Shown here: positions 38,280 to 48,537 of the stretch, one piece after another
Position numbering within the stretch: the stretch's first letter is position 1
Layout: each line of letters begins with the position of its first letter
Assembly (NCBI GenBank): GCA_026400535.1
Contig: JAPLOU010000043.1
Coordinates: forward strand, 115,729 to 179,728
From: Hyphomicrobiales bacterium
Lineage (GTDB): Bacteria > Pseudomonadota > Alphaproteobacteria > Rhizobiales > Beijerinckiaceae
Length of the DNA: 64,000 nucleotides
Direction: 5' to 3'
The notes under the pieces: model-generated
The model's input: only the letters and a program-made list of their open reading frames with translations
Told to the model about the DNA's origin: nothing
The model's database searches: none
Program-made: the position numbers and the translations under genes

Positions 38280-39052
38280 GCAAACTGTCGATCGAGGCCG
38301 TCGGCAAGCTCTTTCCGGCGCGTGGCGCCACCGAACCGACGCGGGCGCTGACGCCGACCACGCTCGCCATCGCAGCCAATGACTTCATCACCATTCTTGG
38401 CCCGTCCGGCTGCGGCAAGTCGACCCTGCTCCGCATCGTGGCGGGGCTCGAAACAGCATCCGAGGGGCGCGTTCTGCTCGACGGCCAGCCGGTAATGGGC
38501 CCGGGTGCGGACCGGGGGATGGTCTTCCAGAGCTACACGCTGTTTCCTTGGCTCACCATCATCGAGAACATTGCCTTTGGCCTGCGCGAGCGCGGCGTCT
38601 CCGAGCGCGAGCGGCGCGACGTCGCCCGCAGCTGGGCCGAGCGCGTTGGGCTGAAGGGTTTCGAGAACCACTTCCCCAAGCAGCTCTCCGGCGGCATGCA
38701 GCAGCGCACCGCCATCGCCCGTGCCCTGGCCAACGATCCCAAGATTCTGCTGCTGGACGAACCTTTCGGGGCGCTCGACAACCAGACCCGCGCCCTGATG
38801 CAGGAAATGCTGCTCGGCATCTGGGAGCGCGAGCAGAAGACAGTGATGTTCGTCACGCATGATGTCGAGGAGGCCATCTTCATGGCCTCGCGCGTGGTGG
38901 TGATGAGCGCACGCCCGGGCCGCATCAAGGCCGACATCGCGGTCGACCTGCCCCATCCGCGGCCCTACACGATCAAGACCTCGTCGGATTTCGTCGCGCT
39001 GAAGGAACGGCTGGTCGAGGAAATCCGGGTCGAGGTCGTCGGCATGCACTGA
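38276..39052 (+). CDS. ABC transporter ATP-binding protein (SsuB/TauB type)
   Basis: A 258-residue ATPase driving the adjacent permease. Walker A is GPSGCGKSTLL, the signature is LSGGMQQRTAIARAL, Walker B is ILLLDEPFGALD, and the switch His lies in VTHDVEEAIF. ATG 38276 overlaps the permease stop in an ATGA junction; the ORF-track start 12 codons upstream is spurious. The 3' end is 17 bases from the convergent pbpC, leaving no room for a terminator hairpin between them. Confidence 0.94.
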   Translation: MSKLSIEAVGKLFPARGATEPTRALTPTTLAIAANDFITILGPSGCGKSTLLRIVAGLETASEGRVLLDGQPVMGPGADRGMVFQSYTLFPWLTIIENIAFGLRERGVSERERRDVARSWAERVGLKGFENHFPKQLSGGMQQRTAIARALANDPKILLLDEPFGALDNQTRALMQEMLLGIWEREQKTVMFVTHDVEEAIFMASRVVVMSARPGRIKADIAVDLPHPRPYTIKTSSDFVALKERLVEEIRVEVVGMH

Positions 39053-39069
39053 CGGTGGCGGCGCGCGAA

Positions 39070-41127
39070 CTACTGCAACCTGACCATCACGCTGTCGCTC
39101 GCGCCACTGGCGTCAATCACGGAGACGCGCGCGAAGCCGACGCCCGTGGCGGGCAGCGTCGCGTCGCGGCGGTTCAGGCCCTGGGCGACCGGCGCACCAT
39201 CGATCAGCCAGGTCAGCGGCGCTGTGCCACCCAGCGCTTTCACGCTGAGCACGCGTTCGGCCCCGGCCAGATCAACCACTGCGCCATCGGGCGGAAAGGC
39301 AATCCGCAGCGAGAGGCGTGCTGATGCGCTCTCGGTCTTGGCGATGTCACGGCGGATATGACGCAAGGGTGGTGGCAACTGCGAAGTTCGGGCCACGATC
39401 GCGCCTGCAGGCGCTGGGGCAACATCCGGCTCCATGCCGATCCGGGCGAAAGCGTCGAACAGGATCGGGGCCGCCACCTGCCGCGCCACCAATCCCGGCA
39501 CAGAGGCGTTGTCAGGCCGCCCGACCCAGACCGCAATGGTGTGCCGGCGGTCATAACCAATGGCCCAGGCGTCGCGGTAGCCATAGGACGTCCCTGTCTT
39601 GTACGCGATGCGGCCATTGAGGGCATTGGCCGGCGCAGGCGCGCCACGCAGCACGTCGCCGACATACCAGCTGGCGAGCTGATCGCTGAGACGGCGTTCG
39701 TCCGAGTCCGCATGGCCGTCCTCGCGCCATTGCAGGTCGATGGTTTCGCCTCCGCGCGCGAGGCCCGCGTAAAGGCGGGCCAGATCGGCCAGACGGATGC
39801 CGACGCCACCGAGGCCAAGCGCCAGACCGGGCTGGCCGTCCCTTGGCAGCACGAGTGCGCCGCCGGCATTGTTGAGGCGGCTCATCAGCCGCTGCGGCCC
39901 GACTTCCGCCAGAAGCGCGATGGCGGGAAGGTTGAGCGATTGCTGCAGGGCTGTGCGGGCGGTGACGTTGCCCTGAAAGCCGAGATCGAAATTCTCGGGC
40001 GCATAGGTGCCGAACCGATTGGGCCGATCCTCCAGCATGGTTTCGGGATGGGCGACGCCCTGCTCGAAGGCCAGCGCATAGATGAATGGCTTGAGTGCCG
40101 AGCCGGGCGAGCGTACGGCCTGCACGAGATCGAGCGCCCCTGCCCGCTCACGGTTCAACAGGCCGAGCCCGCCGACATGCGCGCGCACCTTGCCGGTGGC
40201 ATGCTCGATGACGAGAATCGCACCGGCAAGCTTCGGCCCCAGCGGCTCGATCCGCTCGCGCGCGAGAGCCTCCAGCGAGGCCTGCCAGACCGCGTCAAGG
40301 CTCAGCCTGTGCTGCCGCGCCGTTGGCCGTTCCGCCACCACGCGCTCCGCTGCGTGGGCGGCCAGGACCGGAAAGAGCTGCCGCGCCTGCGGCACGGGTT
40401 CGGCGCGCGCCTGCTCCGCCTCTTCCGAGGTTGCCAATCCTGCCTTGACTGCCCGGGCGATCACGGCATTGCGCACGCGGGTCAGGTTCGCCGCATGCCG
40501 GTCCGGTCGGCGGGTTTCGGGCGATTGCGGCAGCGACACCAGAAGTGCGCGCTCGGCCAGCGTCAGCCGTTTGGGCTCCTTGCCGAAGTAGGACCAGGTG
40601 GCGGCACGCAAGCCCTCGAGATTGCCGCCATAGGGGGCGAGCGCGAGATAGATGTCGAGGATTTGGCGCTTGCTGTAGCGCCGTTCCAAGTCGATGGCCC
40701 GCAAAGCCTGCCGAAGCTTGAGCCCGAGCGAGCGCTCACCGCGCGTCTCAACCAGCCGGGCTGCCTGCATGCTTAGGGTCGAGCCGCCGGAGACGATGCG
40801 GCCATGGCTGAGCACTTGCCAGCCGGCGCGAGCGATGGCGGCCGGATCAACGCCGCGATGGCTGTCGAAACGACGGTCCTCGTAGGCCTTTAGCAGTGCA
40901 AGAAAGCGCGGATCAACCTCATGCGTGGTCAGCGGCAGACGCCAGCGCCCTTCATCCGTGGTGAAGGCGCGTAGCAGCCGGCCATGACGGTCGGAGACGG
41001 TCACCGACCGCTCGCGCGCGCCGGCAAGGTCCAGCGGCGGCATTGCCCGCCACGCCGCCGCGACGCCGCCCGCAACGACAAGAGCGGCGGCGAGGCTGAA
41101 GCCGGCAAGGGCGCGGAGGGCTTTCAT
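39070..41127 (-). CDS. pbpC: Penicillin-binding protein 1C
   Basis: A 685-residue class A PBP: N-terminal TM (AGFSLAAALVVAGGVAAAW), GT51 glycosyltransferase with EDRRFDSHRGVD and GGSTLSMQAARL, and a transpeptidase domain with SPGSALKPFIY (SxxK), SLN in QSLNLPA, and KTGTSYG. A C-terminal BiPBP_C-like domain (about residues 600-680) is typical of PBP1C. The gene follows the alpha-2-macroglobulin gene by 40 bases on the same strand, the usual bacterial pairing. The enzyme acts in peptidoglycan synthesis, perhaps in repair after breach. Confidence 0.94.
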   Translation of the reverse strand: MKALRALAGFSLAAALVVAGGVAAAWRAMPPLDLAGARERSVTVSDRHGRLLRAFTTDEGRWRLPLTTHEVDPRFLALLKAYEDRRFDSHRGVDPAAIARAGWQVLSHGRIVSGGSTLSMQAARLVETRGERSLGLKLRQALRAIDLERRYSKRQILDIYLALAPYGGNLEGLRAATWSYFGKEPKRLTLAERALLVSLPQSPETRRPDRHAANLTRVRNAVIARAVKAGLATSEEAEQARAEPVPQARQLFPVLAAHAAERVVAERPTARQHRLSLDAVWQASLEALARERIEPLGPKLAGAILVIEHATGKVRAHVGGLGLLNRERAGALDLVQAVRSPGSALKPFIYALAFEQGVAHPETMLEDRPNRFGTYAPENFDLGFQGNVTARTALQQSLNLPAIALLAEVGPQRLMSRLNNAGGALVLPRDGQPGLALGLGGVGIRLADLARLYAGLARGGETIDLQWREDGHADSDERRLSDQLASWYVGDVLRGAPAPANALNGRIAYKTGTSYGYRDAWAIGYDRRHTIAVWVGRPDNASVPGLVARQVAAPILFDAFARIGMEPDVAPAPAGAIVARTSQLPPPLRHIRRDIAKTESASARLSLRIAFPPDGAVVDLAGAERVLSVKALGGTAPLTWLIDGAPVAQGLNRRDATLPATGVGFARVSVIDASGASDSVMVRLQ

Positions 41128-41167
41128 GCCGGCACCCCCGGCGCCAGCAACGCAAGGGCCGGACGCC

Positions 41168-44100
41168 TCACCGCCCGATCACGTCGATTTGGCCGTAGCC
41201 CGTGCGGCCGAACTTCTCGGGGCGGTACATGTCCTCGATCACGGCGGGCGGGTGGATATAGCGGCCCGGAGAGACGGCTCGCACCATGTAGGCCACCGAA
41301 TAGATCGCCTGCCTGTCGTCCCAGCGATCGAACACGGCCACAAAACGATCATCGCGGTATTCGGTGGTGGTCGGCTCGACCTCGCGCTTGAGCCAGTTCA
41401 GCGCCTCGACCTTGCCGGAATCGACAAGGCTGGGGTTGTCGATCTCCAGACCTGCCGGCAGATGATCCACCAGCAGCAGTGATCCACGGCGCTTTTCACG
41501 CTCGGTCACTGTCAGCACCACGACCAGACGGTCATTTTGCGCCACGGTCGACACATCAAGCTTCTGTCCGTTCAGGCGGTAGTAGCTGCGCTCGACCTGA
41601 TAGCCATGGGTGGCGGACGGCTGCGGCTCCAGTGGATTGCCACTGACGGTCAGCACGGCATCGACGGGGGCAGCGCCGGTGTTGGCGATCACCAACGGCC
41701 TGGCTTGGAGGGCAGCAGCGCTGTCCTTGCGGTGCAGTGCGCCGGCCTGGGGCTGGCCATCCACCGTCAGGGTCAGCTGGCTGGCGTCGCGCTGCCCGGC
41801 CTGCGCCGCCAGCACCAGCCAGGCGTTCTCTTGGGTGGAGGTGTATCGGCTGGCGGTGCGGGCTTCGCTCACGACGGCGGCGGTTTGCAAAAGTTCTCCG
41901 CGCGCCAGATTGGCCTCCGCCGCCAGCGTCAGGATCGCGGCCGAATCCCGCAGGCGGGAGCCGTAGTCGCGGCGCGCATCGGTCGGGCTGTCCCGCAAGG
42001 CGACCAGCGCCCGGATGGCGTCCTGAAAGCCTCGCTCGGCGCGCGTGCGATCGCCGAGCAGCGCCAGCGCTGCAGCGATCTGGCCACGCGCCAGAGGCGT
42101 CGGCGCTTCGGAAAGCTTGGTGTCGATGATGTAGCGCAGATCGCTCATCATCGGCCGGCCATTCCGGGCGAGCACATAGAGGGCGTAGGTGATCTGCTCG
42201 CCGCCATCGGCCTTGAACTCGGGCTGGTTGACAATGCGGTTGCGCAGCCGGTCAAGCCCGACATCGAGCGCGCGGGCCGGCACGGTGAAGCCCTTCTCAC
42301 GCGCACGGGTCAGGAAGTCGAGCGCATAGGCGTCCAGCCAGAGATCATCGCCGCCGACCGACCACAGTCCGAAGGCGCCGGAGGAATCCTGCCGCGCCAG
42401 AATGCGGTCGATGGCGTCGCGCACACGGTCATCAAGCTTGTCGTCGAGCGCGAGACGCTCGCGACTGGCAAGTTGGTTGACATAGAGCAGCGGCAGCGCG
42501 CGGCTGATGATCTGCTCCGTGCAGCCATAAGGGTAGCGATCCAGCGCCGCCAGCAAGGCCGGCACGTCGATGCCGCCATAGAGCGAAACGGAGGTGGAGA
42601 CAGAGCCGGAGCCAGGCAGCAGGTCCTCAGTCAGGTCGGACGAAACGGTCAGGCTTTCGCCGGGCGCAATCCGACGCACGACGCGCCGCAGCAGCGCGTC
42701 AGAGCCCGGAGCAACACGGATTGGCAGGCTGCGTTCGACGCCCACGCCGCCGGGACCGGTCAGTCTGATGCGGACCCCGCCGTCGCCCACGCCGGCTGCG
42801 GTCACCGGAATGGTGACTTGCGTCGCAGCGCCTGCCGCGAGTTGCACGCGGCGCGACAGAGCCTCGGCCGGCATGATCACCGGGCCGGAAGGCTCGATCT
42901 CGACGGCGTAATCGCCTGCCGGGCCTTCGACATTGTCGATCCGGACGTGGAAGCGCGAGCGGTCGCCGAGATTGAGGAAACGCGGCAGGGTGGCCTGCGC
43001 CACCAGTGCGTCGCGGATGATCACCTCGCGCGAGGCCGAGCCGACCTTGCCGGCCGTCCAGGCAATCACGTCGACGCGCACGGCGCCGTCAAAGGCGGGG
43101 ATCTCGAAATCGACCGTCGCCTTGCCGTCCGCGCCGACCTTGACCACGCCGGAAGTGCGCGCCAGCGGGGCCTCCCGCGGCGGCGAGATCGAGGTGTCGA
43201 CGCCGGCGTCGCCGCCAGAGCGTATGGCGCCGCGGGTGCCCTGCATCCCGTCGATCAGGAACCCGTAAAGGTCACGGACCTCGGAGCCGAGCTGGCGCTG
43301 GCCAAAATAGAATTCCGCGGGCTTCGGCGGTTCGTGACGGGTCAGGTTGAGAATGCCGACATCAACTGCCGATACGGTGATGAAGGCCTCCTCGCCCGCA
43401 GCAAGCCCGGCGAGCGAAACAGGAATACTGAGCGCAGTGCGCGGCCTGATACGCTGAGGCAAGTCGAGCGCGACAGGCAAGGTCCGAGCGGCCTTGTCAA
43501 CCGAAAACCAGGCCACGCCGAGCGCGCGGCCCGGCATGCGTCTGGCGGCCTGATCGAGCGGCCTGTGCGCAAGCACGACCGCATAGGCTCCCGCGCCCCA
43601 GTTGCCGCTCGCCTCAAGCCGGACCTGCGCGCCGCCTGCCGGCAGGTCGATTTCGCGCCATTCCTGCACCTTGTCCGCAATGATCGCGACGGTTGCCCGG
43701 CCGGCAAAGCGGGGCTTGATGTTCATGGTCATCGCCTCGCCAGCGCGGTAGGCCTCCTTGTCGAGAGCGACGTCGAGCACGTCAGGCGTGTCCGCCGTCG
43801 GCTCGCCGGTGTAGCCAACCGAATAGGTCAGCGAGGTCTGGGCGCGGCCCATGCTGATATCGAGGCGATAGGTGCCCCAATCGACTGGGATGGCCAGACG
43901 GGCGGGATCGCCGGCGCCGACACTGAGCCGTCCGTCGGCGATGCGGCGCGTCGTACGGGTCGCCTCGTAATTCCAGCGGCCATCGCTGAGATACCACTGC
44001 CAGGTGCGGTCGATGCGCGACACGGTCCAGGTCAGGCCTTCGCGGGTGAGGCGTGAGCCATCCGGGTTGGCGGCGATCACGGCGAAATTCGCCATGGCTC

Positions 44101-46417
44101 CCGCGCTCAGGGAGCCATCCTCGAACAGTTTCTTCACCGCCACGACAGGCTCGGACAGGGCAACCGGCAGCTTCAGCGTGCGCTCGACGGCGCGGCCACC
44201 GGATTCGCCGACACGAAGCTTGATGGTGGCCTCAAGCGGTCGCTGGCTTTCGGTTGCCGGCAAGGTCACGGCCACGCGGGCCTTGCCTTCCGTGTCGGTG
44301 TTGCCGGCCTCCTCGATCTCCTTGGTGACAGGCTCGACCTTTTCGTCGGTCAGGCCGACGAGATAATCCTCATAGCCCTTCAGTGGGGTCCGGGAGGCGG
44401 CGCCAAGCGACACCTCGCCGCTGATCGCCAGGTCAGCTCCGGCAGCGCCATAAAGATAGCGGGCCGTGACGTCGACCAGGGCAGCGGAGCCCGCGCGGAT
44501 CGTCTCGGCGCGGGACGCCACCGTGACGTCAAGGCGGTCAGGCACATAATCCTCGACAAGGAACCTGGCTTCGCCGATCGGCCTTGCCTTGAGGTCGGCA
44601 TAGGCCTCGACGCGCCAGGTGCCGCGCGCGGCGCCGGAGAACAGGGCGAGCGAATGAGCCCTGCCGCCACCGCCCTGATCCTGCACCACGATCCGGCGGT
44701 GCTCGACGCCGTCCGGGCGCTTGTAGATCAAGGTGATGGGCAGGCTGGCGACGGCCCTGCCCGCTGCGTCGCGCAGCAGCGTCGTCACATTCACCGTCTC
44801 GCCGGGGCGATAGACACCGCGTTCGGTGGCAAGGAACGCGTCAAGGCCGACCGGCGCCAGCCGGCCCTTGACGCCCCGATCCGCCAGATCGAAGGCGGAC
44901 CCGGCCAGATCGAGGAAGCCATAATCGCCCCTGCCGTCCGCTGCTGCAACCAGCGCCGGGGCCATTCCGTCAGCACCGCGCGCGAGGCCGCCGTCAAAGC
45001 GGGCATGGCCGGACGCGTCCGTCTTCAGCGTGGCGAGCACCTCGTTGTTGCGCGCGATGAGCCGCAGTTCCACATCGGCCATGGGTTGGGCAGTCGCGAG
45101 CGAACGGGCCAGCACATGCACACCGTCCGCCCCCGTGAAAGCGGTCAGGCCCATGTCGGAGACCACAAACCACTGGGTGACGAGGTCTTCGCCCGAGAGT
45201 CCGTCCTCCGGGTCCCCTGTGGGCGAGAGCGCCGGGCGACGCACGCGGGCGGTCATGACATGCACGCCGGGCTCGAGCTTCGGCACGGCCTCGGTCACGG
45301 GAAAGGCCGTGATCACGTCGCGGTTCAACTCGTTCCGGGTGGCAAGCTGGCCGCTCCAGAGCTTCACACCCTTCTGGCGCTCGATCTCGCGGGCCGAGAA
45401 ATCGCTGAGCTGTTTGAGAAAGTCATCCGAACGCACCGTCGGCGCCAGCGAGCGGTCGCCGATGCGGTAGATGTCGATCTCGACCTTGTCGGTGTTGACC
45501 GACACGACCGGAATGCCTTCCTGCCCGGTCTTGGGCAACACGTAATTGCGCCCGGTGAAGCGCGCTGACGGCGTCCGGTCGCGGACGTAGATGTCGTAAT
45601 CCGCCGTCTTCAGGAGTTGTTCCTCGACATTGGAGGGCAGGCCCTGCCGCAGTGCAATCCGGTAGCGCTCGCCATGCCTTAGGCCATCGACGCACAGTTG
45701 CTGGCCTTCGGCCGTGATCGCGGGCGACTGGGCGCCCTGAACGACGACGAAAGGCGCGAAATCGACGCGGCCACGCGCCAGCGGATCGGAAAAGCTGAAG
45801 CAGATGCGCGGCGTGGCCGCATCATTGTCGACCTTGTAGTCACGGATCTGGAAGCCGCGCTTCTCACGCAGTTCCGTGTAGGTGGCCCGCAGGCGCGGAT
45901 TGTCGGCGGCGGCAAGGCTCAGGCGATAGGCGTCGAGGGCTGGCCGCCACATTTCGCGGGCTTCATAGGCCCGGCCGAGAAGGGCCAGCGCCGAGGCCTC
46001 CTGCGGCCTCGTCCGCGCGCGCTCGTAGGCGGCATAGGCGGCGGTGGTACCGGTTTCCCGGTTCGTGTAGCGCTCGCTCCAGTCCTGTGTGGCGTCAGCA
46101 ACGCCCAGCGCGGTCTGGGCATAGCTCAGCCAGTTGGAGGGATCGCGCGGGTCGGCTGTGACGGCGGCGGCGGCGGCGGCCAGGGCGGGCTTGGGGTTGC
46201 CAGCACGCAAGGCATTGGCAGCATCCTGCCGCCAGCCCTGCGCCGGCTTGGCGGACGCGTTTGGTACAGCCCGGCGCAAGGTTTCCTCAAGGCGCACCGC
46301 GTCCGAGCGAAGATCTTCCCGCACCAGCGCCTTCTGCGCGAAGGCGCCGCCCGGAACCAGAACGGCGAACGACAGCACGGCCACGCACACAAGTACGGTC
46401 CAAAGGCGGCCCAGCAT
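41168..46417 (-). CDS. Bacterial alpha-2-macroglobulin family protein
   Basis: A ~1749-residue exported protein. It has a Sec signal peptide (LWTVLVCVAVLSFAVLVPG, cleavage after AFA), many macroglobulin-like beta domains, and a thioester domain with GCTEQII (CxEQ) near residue 1300. In the family this thioester traps attacking proteases in the periplasm. There is no Cys after the signal peptide, so it is probably soluble rather than a lipoprotein, unlike E. coli YfhM. Start Met 46417 is supported by GGGGAG 6 bases upstream; the ORF track is 17 residues longer. It lies directly upstream of pbpC. Confidence 0.92.
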   Translation of the reverse strand: MLGRLWTVLVCVAVLSFAVLVPGGAFAQKALVREDLRSDAVRLEETLRRAVPNASAKPAQGWRQDAANALRAGNPKPALAAAAAAVTADPRDPSNWLSYAQTALGVADATQDWSERYTNRETGTTAAYAAYERARTRPQEASALALLGRAYEAREMWRPALDAYRLSLAAADNPRLRATYTELREKRGFQIRDYKVDNDAATPRICFSFSDPLARGRVDFAPFVVVQGAQSPAITAEGQQLCVDGLRHGERYRIALRQGLPSNVEEQLLKTADYDIYVRDRTPSARFTGRNYVLPKTGQEGIPVVSVNTDKVEIDIYRIGDRSLAPTVRSDDFLKQLSDFSAREIERQKGVKLWSGQLATRNELNRDVITAFPVTEAVPKLEPGVHVMTARVRRPALSPTGDPEDGLSGEDLVTQWFVVSDMGLTAFTGADGVHVLARSLATAQPMADVELRLIARNNEVLATLKTDASGHARFDGGLARGADGMAPALVAAADGRGDYGFLDLAGSAFDLADRGVKGRLAPVGLDAFLATERGVYRPGETVNVTTLLRDAAGRAVASLPITLIYKRPDGVEHRRIVVQDQGGGGRAHSLALFSGAARGTWRVEAYADLKARPIGEARFLVEDYVPDRLDVTVASRAETIRAGSAALVDVTARYLYGAAGADLAISGEVSLGAASRTPLKGYEDYLVGLTDEKVEPVTKEIEEAGNTDTEGKARVAVTLPATESQRPLEATIKLRVGESGGRAVERTLKLPVALSEPVVAVKKLFEDGSLSAGAMANFAVIAANPDGSRLTREGLTWTVSRIDRTWQWYLSDGRWNYEATRTTRRIADGRLSVGAGDPARLAIPVDWGTYRLDISMGRAQTSLTYSVGYTGEPTADTPDVLDVALDKEAYRAGEAMTMNIKPRFAGRATVAIIADKVQEWREIDLPAGGAQVRLEASGNWGAGAYAVVLAHRPLDQAARRMPGRALGVAWFSVDKAARTLPVALDLPQRIRPRTALSIPVSLAGLAAGEEAFITVSAVDVGILNLTRHEPPKPAEFYFGQRQLGSEVRDLYGFLIDGMQGTRGAIRSGGDAGVDTSISPPREAPLARTSGVVKVGADGKATVDFEIPAFDGAVRVDVIAWTAGKVGSASREVIIRDALVAQATLPRFLNLGDRSRFHVRIDNVEGPAGDYAVEIEPSGPVIMPAEALSRRVQLAAGAATQVTIPVTAAGVGDGGVRIRLTGPGGVGVERSLPIRVAPGSDALLRRVVRRIAPGESLTVSSDLTEDLLPGSGSVSTSVSLYGGIDVPALLAALDRYPYGCTEQIISRALPLLYVNQLASRERLALDDKLDDRVRDAIDRILARQDSSGAFGLWSVGGDDLWLDAYALDFLTRAREKGFTVPARALDVGLDRLRNRIVNQPEFKADGGEQITYALYVLARNGRPMMSDLRYIIDTKLSEAPTPLARGQIAAALALLGDRTRAERGFQDAIRALVALRDSPTDARRDYGSRLRDSAAILTLAAEANLARGELLQTAAVVSEARTASRYTSTQENAWLVLAAQAGQRDASQLTLTVDGQPQAGALHRKDSAAALQARPLVIANTGAAPVDAVLTVSGNPLEPQPSATHGYQVERSYYRLNGQKLDVSTVAQNDRLVVVLTVTEREKRRGSLLLVDHLPAGLEIDNPSLVDSGKVEALNWLKREVEPTTTEYRDDRFVAVFDRWDDRQAIYSVAYMVRAVSPGRYIHPPAVIEDMYRPEKFGRTGYGQIDVIGR

Positions 46418-46620
46418 GGTCATCTCCCCGGCTCTGTCCATCCATGCAGCAGCCGCAGGCCGCCGCACTCCGCCTTGAAGCTTAGCAGCGAAGAAGGCGT
46501 CCGCAAGGCAAAGCCGCCTGGCCTACCCGCAAAGATCGGCGCATGAGCCGACCCAATGCCATCGCGACATCGCCGCAAAGGCGCACTAGGCTGCAAGCCG
46601 CCTGGACAGAGGAGAGTTTC

Positions 46621-47277
46621 ATGCCGACTTCAACGCCCATCACGGTTGCCATCTACTCCGATGTGATCTGCCCCTGGTGCTATCTCGGCAAGAAGCGGCT
46701 TGAGGAGGGGCTGAAACGCGCAGGTGTCAGCGATGCCGAAATCGCCTGGCTGCCCTATGAGCTCAACCCCGGCATGCCCGAGGAAGGCGTTGAACGGACC
46801 GCCTATCTCGACGGCAAATTCGGGCCCGGCCAGCGCGCCGCGATCGAGGCACGGCTCACCGACGCGGCGCAGCAGGACAACCTCGCCTTCAACTGGCCGG
46901 GTATCAAGCGCACGCCCAACACGCGCAAGGCCCATGTTCTGGTGGCACTCGCCAGCGGCCAGGGCCAGGGCCACGCGGCCAAGGGCGCGTTGATGAAAGC
47001 CTATTTCGAACAGGGCCGGGACATCGGCCAGAACGAGGTGCTGATCGACATCGCCATGGCGCATGGCCTTTCCGCAGCCGAGCTTCTGGCCGCCTTCAGG
47101 GACCAGGCCCTCAACGCCGAGATTGTCCGGCTTGAAGCGCAGGCGCAGCAGATGGGAGTGCAGGGCGTGCCCTTCTTCATCGTCAACAACCGCTTCGGCG
47201 TGTCCGGCGCGCAACCTGCCGTGATGTGGGCGGAAGCCTTGCCGAAGATGATGGCGGAGCGCGCGCAAGCCGTGTGA
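46621..47277 (+). CDS. DsbA-family oxidoreductase (FrnE type)
   Basis: A 218-residue thioredoxin-fold protein with the redox motif CPWC in SDVICPWCYLGKKRLEEGL, and the cis-Pro segment GVQGVPFFIVNN. No signal peptide is visible, so it is cytoplasmic, matching the FrnE/YwbO branch whose members act in oxidative-stress handling or polyketide-related chemistry. ATG 46621 is preceded by GGAGAG; the ORF-track extension of 26 residues is spurious. It is divergent from the alpha-2-macroglobulin gene, with ~200 bases between. Confidence 0.9.
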   Translation: MPTSTPITVAIYSDVICPWCYLGKKRLEEGLKRAGVSDAEIAWLPYELNPGMPEEGVERTAYLDGKFGPGQRAAIEARLTDAAQQDNLAFNWPGIKRTPNTRKAHVLVALASGQGQGHAAKGALMKAYFEQGRDIGQNEVLIDIAMAHGLSAAELLAAFRDQALNAEIVRLEAQAQQMGVQGVPFFIVNNRFGVSGAQPAVMWAEALPKMMAERAQAV

Positions 47278-47372
47278 GTGCGCCGGCCAGGATGATCAGC
47301 GCAACCAAGGTTGCGCCGCATCAGGCTGTGCCCTAGTTCTCTGGAAGCCATCTGTTTCCGGAGATCCGACAC

Positions 47373-48482
47373 ATGTTCAAGCGGCTCGTTTCGCGTTGTC
47401 TTCCATGGTTGCCGGCTGCCGCCCTGCTTCTGGGGGCAGGCGCAGCCCTCGCCCAGGAGCGTGTCGTCAACGTCTACAACTGGACGGACTATGTTGATCC
47501 GAAGGTGCTGGAGGATTTCAGCAAGGATACGGGCATCCGGGTTGTCTACGACATGTATGACAACAACGAGATCGTCGAAACCAAGCTGCTGGCAGGTCGC
47601 TCGGGCTACGACGTCGTGGTGCCTTCGGGCCCCTTCCTGGCCCGGCTGATCAAGGCCGGCGTGTTTCTGCCGCTCGACCGGAGCAAGCTGCCCAACGCCG
47701 CCAGCATCTGGCCCGACGTTGCCAGCCGCCTCGCCACCCATGATCCGGGCAATCGCTTTGCGGTCAACTACATGTGGGGCACCACCGGCATCGGCATCAA
47801 CATCAAGAAGGTGCAGGAGCGGCTTGGGACGGCTCTGCCGCTGAACTCCTGGGACCTGGTGATGAAGCCGGAATTCTCCAACAAGCTGAAAGATTGCGGC
47901 ATCTACATGCTCGACGCGCCCGAGGACCTCTTTCCGGGCACGCTCAACTATCTCGGCATCAACCCCGATTCCAAGACCGAGGCCGACCTCAGGAAGGCGG
48001 GAGACGCGCTGTTCCGGATTCGCGGCAACATCCGCAAGTTCCACTCGTCGGAGTATATCAATGCCCTCGCCAATGGCGATATCTGCATGGCTGTGGGCTA
48101 CTCAGGCGACATCCTGCAGGCGAAGAAGCGTGCCGAGGATGCGAAGAACGGTGTCGAGATCGGCTATATCATCCCCAAGGAGGGCGCGCTGATGTGGTTC
48201 GACTCCATGGCGATCCCGGCGGACGCGAAGAACCCGGCCGAGGCCCATGCTTTCATCGACTACATGCTGCGGCCAGACGTAGCCGCGCGGAACACCGACT
48301 TCGTCTCCTACGCCACCGGAAACCTGCCGGCGCGGGCGCTGGTGAAGCCCGAGATCAGAGGCAATCCCGGCGTCTACCCGGACGAGGCGACGTTCAAGCG
48401 GCTGTTCACGAACACGGCCTACGATGAGCGTGCGCAGCGGATCGTCACCCGCCTCTGGACCCGGATCAAGACAGGGCGTTAG
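47373..48482 (+). CDS. Polyamine ABC transporter substrate-binding protein (PotF/PotD type)
   Basis: A 369-residue periplasmic binding protein with a signal peptide (LPAAALLLGAGAALAQ). The mature N-terminus VVNVYNWTDYVDPKVLEDFSK is characteristic of PotF/PotD spermidine and putrescine receptors, and SGYDVVVPSGPFLARL follows. No permease or ATPase gene is adjacent, so it must work with components encoded elsewhere or be a free receptor. CGGAGAT precedes ATG 47373. It converges on dnaN with a 55-base gap. Confidence 0.9.
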   Translation: MFKRLVSRCLPWLPAAALLLGAGAALAQERVVNVYNWTDYVDPKVLEDFSKDTGIRVVYDMYDNNEIVETKLLAGRSGYDVVVPSGPFLARLIKAGVFLPLDRSKLPNAASIWPDVASRLATHDPGNRFAVNYMWGTTGIGINIKKVQERLGTALPLNSWDLVMKPEFSNKLKDCGIYMLDAPEDLFPGTLNYLGINPDSKTEADLRKAGDALFRIRGNIRKFHSSEYINALANGDICMAVGYSGDILQAKKRAEDAKNGVEIGYIIPKEGALMWFDSMAIPADAKNPAEAHAFIDYMLRPDVAARNTDFVSYATGNLPARALVKPEIRGNPGVYPDEATFKRLFTNTAYDERAQRIVTRLWTRIKTGR

Positions 48483-48537
48483 CGCAACAGCATCGCTGCG
48501 GTGCCACGCGCGGCTGCGGCCGGCGGCACTTCCGTCC

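Noticed and set aside
41537-44056. Plus-strand ORF of 839 codons
   Set aside because: Antisense to the alpha-2-macroglobulin gene, no recognisable motif.
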